From a virus: a stretch of 49,244 nucleotides of DNA. The stretch lies in IMG/VR virus record IMGVR_UViG_3300046171_000177, positions 1 through 49,244 of that record. One strand, 5' to 3'. Position numbers and translations under genes: made by a program. Below, one piece after another: positions 21,801-30,200 of this stretch. The notes beneath the pieces are model-generated. The model did no database searches. It worked only from the letters and a program-made list of their open reading frames with translations, and was not told where the DNA came from. Positions within the stretch are counted from its first letter, which is position 1; each line of letters starts with the position of its first letter.

Positions 21801-24800
21801 AGTGATGTGTTTAAACCTCTTAAAAACTTTTTAGGTACAAAAGATTACATTAAAAACTTAAAGCAGCATAGAGAAGCTATTGTAGAGGCTATATCAACAG
21901 CTGACTTTGTGCAAATAGAACGTAAAGTTCCTGACAACGAAAGAATATTTACTACGTTCGTGCGTAAGCTTACTAGTAAAAAAGAAGTCGAAGACGCTGT
22001 AAATAGAGATTTATTACCTCTTGATGCTTTAAACAAAATAGACAAAGGCCAGGCTGTAAATTTGTATAAAAAACGCATGCCTACAGAGGCAGAGTTTATT
22101 GAGTTTGCAGATCAGCCAGCTATAAACCCAGTAACAGGCGCTAGATCTGGTTTAAAAGGTACTAGAAAAGATGGCTTTGCAAAAGCTATGGGTAACACTT
22201 TAGTTCTTGACGCTGTTATGGAGGCAAGACAAAGCGATGATGTTATAGGTCTAATTGATCAAGATGTTCAAACAGGCCTTGATATTCAAGAATTATCAGC
22301 GGCTATAGGCAGGGACGTCGACATAAAGTTTTCAAAAACTTTTAATAAAGATGTAAAAGACTTTATGGCTGCTATTAAAAAACACGGCGTAGATGAGATT
22401 CTTACGCCAACAGGTAGAATTAGAAGAAAAAATGGTAAGCCAGTTTTTGGTTTAAATACTCCTAAATATATAACAGATTTCTACGCTGACTTAGCAGATG
22501 ATAGACCAGGTCAATTTGAGTTTTTTGTACACGAGTTTGACACAAAAGGATTTAAAAGAGTTCAAGATAGATTACCTAAAGGCGCTACTAAAGGAGATGT
22601 ATACGAAGCTTTAATGCAAGAGCTATCTCATCAAACTTTTGCTAAAGAACTAGGTTTAAAAGTATACTCTAAAGATCAAGTAGTTAAAGCTTGGCCTAAA
22701 ATATTTGAAAGTAAGATAAACAAAAACGATATACCAGATATAATAATATGGGACGGTAAGAAAAACGGCGTGCTGTTTACTATAGAAACTAAAGTTGGTC
22801 CTGCTAGAGCTGGTAGTTACGCGTGGAACGATGTATCTTTTAACAAAGTTGATGCTAATGGAAACTGGATAAAGGAGTGGCCAATGGCTGAGTTGTTAAG
22901 CGACGAACAACTAAAACAGTTGTCAGAGCCTTTAATTGAGCCTATAAAAAAGCTAACAAGCGTTCTTAACATTAACAACGCTCAAGATGTAGTTAGTATT
23001 CCTGATCACTTAAGCGTTGGTAGAAACGGTAAAGGTGAAAACAAAAACTTAAAGTTTGCTGTAAGATCTACTACTTCTGTTGACGCTAGTTTTTTAAGAG
23101 AGTATTACAATAGCGGTAGGGTGAAGCTAATAAGTACAAACGCCATACAAATACAAGGTGTAGGTATATTTCACCTAGGAAACGACGTGCATAACTTAGA
23201 AGCTCTTGGCATAAACCAGCTTGAAGGTACGTTTGACTTAACTGTTAGAATAATGCCTAGAAGCGTTAAGAAAAGAATAAATAAAAAAGATGTTACCGTA
23301 GGTTATAGATACGGATTGAGAGCTGAGCTGCAGTTAAGAAAATCTAAAATAACTAGCAAAGCTGCGTTAGACCTAGGTAGAGCAGCTGACGCTGAGCGTA
23401 TTGCTCAACATGTAGTTAATCAAACATCGGCTAGAGAAAGATCTGTAGAAAAAGCTATTTTAGCTAGTAGAAGTATAAACAGCAAAACAGAGTCAAGAGG
23501 TATGTCTACGTTTGACTTTGACGAAACATTAATTATAGACGGTAAAAACTTTATAACAGCAACTAAAGGTGATGATGTTGTAAAAATTAGTAGTGGCGAT
23601 TGGCCTTTAGTAGGTAGCAAGTATGCTGAGCAAGGTTATGAGTTTGACTTTTCAGACTTTGTAAACGTAAGAGGCGGTGTTGACGGACCACTATTACAAA
23701 AAATGAAAAATCAAATTAAAAAATACGGTCCTGACAATGTGTACGTGCTTACAGCTAGACCAGCTGAGTCTGCAACCTGCAATACATGAATGGCTAAAAA
23801 GTAAAGATATTAATATACCGCTAAGTAATATAACAGGCCTAGGTAATAGCACAGGTGAAGCTAAAGCTCTTTGGATGCTAGACAAGTTTGCCGAAGGTTA
23901 TAATGACATGTATTTTGTCGATGATGCTTTACCAAACGTTGAGGCTGTTAAAAATGTATTAGATCAACTAGATGTTAAAGGCAAGTCGGTTCAAGCTAGA
24001 ATACAGTTCAGCAGAACAATGAGCGATGACTTTAATAAAATGCTTGAAAGAACCAAAGGCGTACCGTTTGACGAGGCTTTTTCAAGGGCCTAAAGCTTTG
24101 AGACTTGGTAAAAACAAGGGTAAGTTTCAAATATTTGTACCACCATCGGCTGATGACTTTGAAGGCTTACTGTATTATTTTGTTGGCAAAAGGCGAGCAA
24201 GGTAATAAAGACTTAGAGTTTTTCAAGCAAGCTGTAATAGATCCGTTCTCAAGAGCTTATACAGAGCTTGATCCAGTCAAGACAAACAATAATAAACGAC
24301 TGGGATAGATTAAGAAAAAATCACAAAGAAGTAACTAAAAAGCTAGGCAAAATGATGCCTGGTAGTGAGTTTACTTTTGATAACGCTATTAGAGTATATC
24401 TTTATAATAAAGCTGGTCATAGCGTACCAGGTTTATCAGAGCAGGAGGTTGATAATATGGTTGAAAGAGTTAAGACAGACAAAGCTCTTTTAGCATTTGC
24501 TGAAAACCTGCAGGTTATACTAAAGCTTGACGAAGTATACGTAAAGCCAAACGAGTATTGGGTGGCTGGTAGCACAGCGTCAGACGTACAAGAAGTATCA
24601 GAAAAAATACGTAGAGCTGAATTTTTAGGCGAGTGGGTTGAAAATAAAAACGAAATATTTAGCGAAGAAAACTTAAACAAAGTAGAGGCTATATATGGTA
24701 GTAGATTTAGATCAGCACTTGAAGATGTGCTATATCGTATGGAAACCGGTAGAACAAGATCTGAAGGCAGCAAAGATGCAATATCTAGTAGGTGGATGCG

Positions 24801-26007
24801 CTGGTTAAACAACTCTGTTGGAGCTATAATGTTTATTAACGTTAAATCTTCATTGCTACAAACTATATCAATGATAAACTACGTTAACTATGTAGACAAT
24901 AACCCTTATCAAGCAGCTAAAGCTTTTGCAAATCAAAAGCAGTACTGGGCTGATTTTACTATGATATTTAACTCTGACTTTTTAAAGCAAAGACGTAAAG
25001 GTTTAAAAACAGACGTTCAAACTGCTGAAATAGCTTCGGCTGTTGCTAACGCTACTAACAAAGCTCAAGCAGCTGTAGCGTACTTGCTTAAAAAAGGTTT
25101 TTTACCTACGCAAATGGCTGATAGCTTTGCTATTGCTGCAGGCGGTGCTACGTTCTATAGAAACAGAGTAAAGACTTATTTAAACGAAGGTTTAAGTCAA
25201 AAAGAAGCAGAAGAAAAAGCGTTTAACGATTTTAGAAATACTACAGAAGAGTCACAGCAGTCTGCAAGACCAGATCGTTTATCTCAACAACAAGTATCTA
25301 ACGCTGGTAGACTTTTGCTAAACTTTCAGAATTATCCGATGCAGCAAGCTAGATTATTTAAAAAAGCTATACTTGGATTAGCTAGAGGAACTGGTAGCAG
25401 AAAAGAGCATTTGTCTCGTATTGTGTTTTACGGGTTTGCTCAAAACATGATATTCTTAAGCTTGCAAAACGCTTTGTTTGCTATGCTGTTTGATATAGAT
25501 GATGAAGAAGAAAAACAAGAGCTTTTTGATACTAAAATGGAGCGTATATTAAACGGTATGGTTGATACTATGCTTAGAGGTTCTGGTATTACAGGTGGTG
25601 TTATTGCTACAGCTAAAAACACTATGCTAACAGCGATAAAAGAATTAGATAAAAAAGGTACAGGAAAGTTTGGTAATGTAGTATTAGAAGCTTTAAACTT
25701 ATCGCCAGCTATAGGATCTAAGCTTAGAAAAATAGCAAAAGGATATAAGAACTATGATTGGAATAGAGACGCTATTAATGAAATTAGCAAGCTTGATATT
25801 GATAATCCAATATGGACAACCGCAGCGCCTGTAATAGAAGGTGTTACTAATGCTCCAACCGATAGAACTATTAGATTAATAAATCAAGTTAGAGAAGGTT
25901 TTAACACTGACAACAGCGTTGCTCAAAGAATGTCTATACTACTTGGCTTTAGTCCTTACGAGATAGGTGTTAAGCCAATAGGCAAGAAAAAAGTTGAAGA
26001 AGGCTAA
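18885..26007 (+). CDS. Giant ejected polyvalent protein: metallopeptidase, PD-(D/E)XK-like and HAD-like motifs; four frameshifts
   Basis: Four +1 frameshifts (23774, 24089, 24188, 24288) split one gene of about 2,372 residues; a possible fifth would extend it to 26134. Order of parts by residue: helical start; glycine-rich membrane-like segments about 175-350; coiled coils 365-450; zinc metallopeptidase motif H569-E-L-L-H573 followed by a helix with EEYFNMFSDL that could supply the third ligand; a FNPEQNDDFFGYLNSQI region about 825-845; a PD-(D/E)XK-like motif with D1285, E1301 and K1303 (IPDIII ... IETKVG); a HAD-type phosphatase motif D1544-F-D1546-E-T, then VLTARP and YFVDDALPN; finally a long helical domain typical of large marine phage internal proteins. 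Such proteins travel in the capsid and enter the cell with the DNA. The enzymatic activities are predicted from motifs only. Confidence 0.85.
23774..23775 (+). other. Frameshift site 1 in giant ejected protein (extra A)
   Basis: GCAACCTGCA read as GCA-CCT-GCA joins VLTARPAESA to PAIHEWLKSKDINIP inside the HAD-like domain. Confidence 0.8.
24089..24090 (+). other. Frameshift site 2 in giant ejected protein (extra C)
   Basis: AGGGCCTAAAGC read with one C fewer gives SRAKALRLGKNKGKFQ instead of a stop. Confidence 0.78.
24188..24191 (+). other. Frameshift site 3 in giant ejected protein (A4, extra A)
   Basis: GGCAAAAGGC read as GGC-AAA-GGC gives FVGKGEQGNKDLEF and removes a stop at the end of the short middle frame. 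Confidence 0.78.
24288..24289 (+). other. Frameshift site 4 in giant ejected protein (extra A)
   Basis: ACAAACAATAATAAAC read with one A fewer gives TNIINDWDRLRKN and joins the C-terminal domain. Confidence 0.78.
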
Positions 26008-26134
26008 AAAAGAAGCTAGACAAAAAGGCACAAGTTTAACAGGAAAAAATAGATGTGCTGCTTTCACTAGCTCAGGTGGTAGATGCAAAAACCAAGTAAA
26101 GAAGGGCAAAGCATATTGTTATGCTCACGACTAA
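25994..26134 (+). CDS. Small Cys-rich zinc-finger-like peptide or C-terminus of the giant ejected protein
   Basis: A 46-codon open frame in the +1 frame relative to the end of the giant protein. It reads RCAAFTSSGGRC, then about 11 residues on CYAHD: a C-x10-C-x9-C-x2-H pattern I recognise from many phage proteins, so the frame is very likely coding. It has no ATG; TTG at 25994 is the only visible start. The A6 run at 25987-25992 is a possible fifth insertion site: one A fewer would fuse it in frame after KPIGKKK, giving a total of about 2,414 residues. The Cys/His module suggests zinc binding, perhaps to nucleic acid. Confidence 0.62.
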   Translation: MKKAKKEARQKGTSLTGKNRCAAFTSSGGRCKNQVKKGKAYCYAHD

Positions 26135-26155
26135 TCATGTAATTATAAATAGGAA

Positions 26156-26395
26156 ATGGCAACGGTTGACAAAGAAATAGCATTAATGCAGCAGAGAATG
26201 GATCAGATGGATAAAAAGCTCGACAAAATGGACGAGAAGTTAGATATGCTTACTAAGCAATTATTAGACCCTGACAAAGGTGTTACTGCTAGAGTTAATC
26301 AAAACACATCGGCTCGAAAAACTTTAGCTAGAGCTATGTGGATTATATACGGTATAGTTGCTGCCGCCCTTGCTAAAATGTTTTTTGGATCGTAA
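26156..26395 (+). CDS. Coiled-coil plus single-TM protein, holin/XhlA-like
   Basis: 79 residues: a heptad coiled coil (MDQMDKKLDKMDEKLDMLTKQL) followed by a short linker and one C-terminal membrane segment (AMWIIYGIVAAALAKMFF). This layout resembles XhlA-type lysis accessory proteins. It begins a four-gene cassette with overlapping or abutting genes ending in the DUF5675 protein. The leader includes GTAATTATAAA at about 26138. Function is inferred from topology and neighbours. Confidence 0.65.
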   Translation: MATVDKEIALMQQRMDQMDKKLDKMDEKLDMLTKQLLDPDKGVTARVNQNTSARKTLARAMWIIYGIVAAALAKMFFGS

Positions 26396-26396
26396 T

Positions 26397-26609
26397 ATGG
26401 AAGAAGTTTTAAAATTAATAGAAGGTTACGGATTGCCATTAGTATTACTTTTAGGCGCTTTGTACGCGCTTTACAGATTCTTGGTGTTTAGCCTATATGA
26501 AGTTAAAAATCAATTTTCACGTCATCACGAAAAAGCTGCAGATAATATAAACGAGATGATGAAAAAAATTGATATAATACTAGAGTTTATCAAGAGAAGT
26601 GATAAGTAA
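26397..26609 (+). CDS. Small membrane protein, candidate holin
   Basis: 70 residues from the ATG at 26397, one base after the previous stop; a longer frame opening at 26358 only overlaps that gene. One membrane segment lies near the N-terminus (GLPLVLLLGALYALYRFLVF), followed by a charged helical cytoplasmic tail (NINEMMKKIDIILEFIKR). Size, topology and cassette position fit a small holin, without recognised homology. Confidence 0.65.
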   Translation: MEEVLKLIEGYGLPLVLLLGALYALYRFLVFSLYEVKNQFSRHHEKAADNINEMMKKIDIILEFIKRSDK

Positions 26610-26817
26610 AAACCTAGAAATATCAGTAGGTAATATAATATGGATAATAGGTATTATATTTACTATGGGCATTGCTTATAGTCAAATAGGTCAGCTAGAT
26701 GAAGATATAAAAGTCTTGGAACAAAGACTTGAGAAAAAGATAAAGATAATCAACGAAAACGAAGATCGTATAGTTGAGCTTGAAAAAGAGTTAGCAAAAC
26801 TAAAATCTTGCGAATGA
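26599..26817 (+). CDS. Small membrane/coiled-coil protein, candidate spanin or holin partner
   Basis: 72 residues from a GTG start that overlaps the previous gene by 11 bases. An N-terminal membrane segment (NIIWIIGIIFTMGIAYS) is followed by a continuous coiled coil (IKVLEQRLEKKIKIINENEDRIVELEKELAKLK in part). This N-in, C-out shape resembles inner-membrane spanins of Gram-negative phages. Its end overlaps the start of the next gene (ATGA). No outer-membrane lipoprotein partner was found, so the spanin role is tentative. Confidence 0.6.
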   Translation: MISKNLEISVGNIIWIIGIIFTMGIAYSQIGQLDEDIKVLEQRLEKKIKIINENEDRIVELEKELAKLKSCE

Positions 26818-27281
26818 AATTACAAGTATTAAGATTTAGCAGCCAGGCAGATTCTACGTCTGGTTTGTTATTTGAGGTCAATGAGTTAGGTAAACATTTT
26901 TTGTGTTATACGCTAGAAGATGAAGCTAGAGTTTTAAAGGTCAAAGGTGAGACTAGAGTGCCGGCAGGCGTGTATAGCATAGAGCTAAGAAAAGAAGGTG
27001 GGTTTCATGCCAGATATACTAAGAAATATGGTGGTTTTCACATTGGTATGCTTCATATCACTAATGTGCCTGGGTTTGAGTATATTCTCATACATACTGG
27101 AAACACTGATGAACACACTGCTGGTTGTCTTCTCGTTGGCGACTCCCAAGAAAATAACACTATTATTAAAGACGGTTTTGTTGGAAAAAGTGGTAATGCC
27201 TATAAAAGAATTTATCCACGCATTGCAAAAGCAGTAGAGCGTGGCGAAGAAGTAACAATTGAATATATTGATTTTGATTAA
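26814..27281 (+). CDS. DUF5675-family protein, candidate lytic enzyme
   Basis: 155 residues from the ATG that overlaps the preceding stop (ATGA). It carries the DUF5675 signature: KVKGETRVPAGVYSIELR, VPGFEYILIHTGNT and TAGCLLVGDS. His94 and Cys105 sit in an H-x10-C arrangement that recalls L,D-transpeptidase-type active sites, which suggests a peptidoglycan-active enzyme; this resemblance is inference. It is placed after three small membrane proteins, as an endolysin would be, and no other lysozyme or amidase is seen in the window. The stop overlaps the fibre start (TAATG). Confidence 0.75.
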   Translation: MKLQVLRFSSQADSTSGLLFEVNELGKHFLCYTLEDEARVLKVKGETRVPAGVYSIELRKEGGFHARYTKKYGGFHIGMLHITNVPGFEYILIHTGNTDEHTAGCLLVGDSQENNTIIKDGFVGKSGNAYKRIYPRIAKAVERGEEVTIEYIDFD

Positions 27282-30200
27282 TGAAATGGATAGGCGAACA
27301 CATATGGGATTTAAGATCTAGGTTTAGAAACACAATATCTATAGGTAAAGATAGTAGTATTTTAACCAACGTAGATCAGTCTATAAGTGACATCTCTACA
27401 TGGCAGCTTCAGCCTGAAAACTTCTATGTTGGTAGTACTGAGCAAACTCCTGAAGCCATATTCTTTAAGCCTGATGGAACTAAGATGTACATTCTTTGTA
27501 GATCTGGAGATGATATAAATGAATACGCTTTATCTACGGCTTGGGATATTTCTACGGCTTCACGTACAGACGCTTTAACTGGTTTAGGTTCTTCGCCAGC
27601 TAGTGAAGGAAATCCTTACGGCATGTATATTTCTCCCGACGGTATTTATTTATATATCGTTGGACACAGTGTTGATCAGGTAATACAATACACCATGAGC
27701 ACTGCTTGGGACATTTCTACAGCGTCTTATACTAGAGAGCAAGGACTAACAGATTCTGGAGGAACTTTTGCAAACCCAACAGGAATACACTTTAAGCCTG
27801 ACGGAACTATGTTTTGGGCTTGTTCTTACGACGAAGACACTATTCAACAATACACCTTGTCTACCGCGTGGGACGTGTCTACGCTATCTGTAGGTCACAG
27901 CTTTAGCTTAATAGACTTTTTCACCTTCAACAAGCTAGACGGTACTACATCATCTGACATATCAAGCGCTGAAGACTTATTTTTTAGTGAAGACGGTACA
28001 AAAGTTTGGGTAACAGAAAATAGCTACGATTCCGTACATCAGCTGAACTTATCAACAGCTTGGGATATAAGAACCGCGGTATACGATGGTAAAGGAATAA
28101 GACATGGTCAGTTTGAGAGTTCAGTAGAAGGAATATATGTGAACGAAACCGCTGGCAAAGCTTTTACTGTTTCAAGTAGCAGCGACAGAGTAAGAAGTTT
28201 TAATATTGGTGGAGCTGTTTTTTCTAGCGTCAACAACGCTAGCGTGGGTTTTGATAGTGGCATTGGCGTAAAAGGTAACGCTTCTTTCAGCGGAGCAACC
28301 TCGTTTGTAGATGTTCAAGCTCAATCTGTTTATGTTTACGGTGGCTTTGCTACATATTCAACAAGCAGTCTTGTTCATGGAAACGGAGGTACTACAAACA
28401 TAAACGACGGAACAGTATACACTGGCGACTCTACATTAGACGTCATGACCAACGTTTTCTATGGAGCTAACTCCGCAGACTTGTCAGTGCAAGACACCTA
28501 TATACACAATATGAATCTTGGGAGGCCAAGAGGTGGGGCAAAAGTTACTTTAAATATTGGTCGTAGAGTTAGTAGCACAGGAATCATTGCTAACCACACT
28601 GGTATAATGGACGTTGTTTCTATGGCTCAGACTTTTGACCATTACGGCTCTTTAGACGTGGGTAGAACTTTACAGGTAGATGGTAAAGCTGACCTTGAAG
28701 TGTTTGACTTTAGGTGGAACTGTAGTATTTAACGATACATTTACAGAGACTAATACAACAGCTATAGAATCTCATACTCCAGATTTGGGCGCTGGCTGGA
28801 CTAAAGTATTTGATACTGGCTCTACTACAACGTTTAACATTATAGGTGGAGGTGGGTATGGTCAGCTTAGCAATAGTGAAACTAGTGATGGTGTTATGTT
28901 CTTAGCAGACACCTACGCCAACGAGCGTTGATTACGAAGTTAGAGTTGATTTTAAAAGAAGAGACAATGGCGACGATACATTTCTTATTATAATAAAGTA
29001 TCAAGACGCAAACAACTATTATGCTTTGCAGTGGTCGGCTAGCTACGGCACCTACTGCAAGTTGTTTAGAGTTGAAGGTGGTTCTGTAGTAAACGTAGAA
29101 AGTAACTTCGCTTACGGAGTAATAAATCAAACTACTGATAATTATTCTACAGCGTTGAAGTTAAGGTTTATAGACAATACTTTAATGGTGTGGGATATTG
29201 ATAACAACGACTACAAAGCTTTTAGAGGCTCATATCCTGTTACTACAGATTTTAACGACGGTAATGGAGGCACGTACCATAAGGTTGGTATGGCGTTTGG
29301 TGATTTGTTTGGAGGCGGTTTAGATTCTACCGCATTTTGGAAGATAGATAAGTTTGAAGTTAAAATGCTTTCATCTGCCGCTACACTCGCTGCCGCAACA
29401 AAAAGTTATGTAGACGCTGGTAATTTTGGTGTAGGTATAACAAATCCTACAAGTAAGTTCCACGTTGTTGGTGATGCTAGAATACAAGGTAATCTTACTG
29501 TCAACGGCACGTACACTCAAATAGATACAGACGTAAACACTACAGAGCAATGGCTTGTTACAAATGACGGTACAGGTCCTGCCGCTGTAATAAATCAAAA
29601 AGGTAGTGAAGATATATTTGACGTTCAAGATGATGGTACTAGCGTATTTTACATTGAAGATGGTGGTCAGATAGGTATTGGTACTACTAGCCCAACAGCA
29701 AGACTACATGTTGAATCGGCAGATGACGTTGTCGTAAGATTAAAATCTACGGATAATAAGGCTTATATTGCTTTATCAGACAATGATACTAACGGTTATA
29801 TTTCTTCTGAAAACGGTAAGCTGTCTTTAGGTGCAAACACTGGAGTTAACGCTAACAATTTAAACATTGACCTATCCAATAGCAACGTCGGTATTGGAAC
29901 TAGTAGTCCTTCTGAAAAGTTAGAGGTTACAGGGTACGCAAAAGCTTCCACAGGTTTTAAAGCAGGCAATTACACAATTCTTAATGAGTCCGGTAACGAG
30001 ACATCATTAGGCAACTCTGCTTACTACCCTATGTTCTTTAAAACAAATAATTCTGTTAGAATGACTATTTCTAATGCCGGCAGCGTGGGCATTGGTACTA
30101 CTTCTCCTAGTGAAAAGCTACATGTTGTAGGAGATTTAAAAATACAAACAAACGCTGATGCTGGCGTCATACATTTTGGCGATACAAGTGATGAAACAAA

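Noticed and set aside
26358-26396. Upstream extension of the candidate holin to 26358.
   Set aside because: It only overlaps the preceding gene in another frame; the ATG at 26397 sits one base after that gene's stop.
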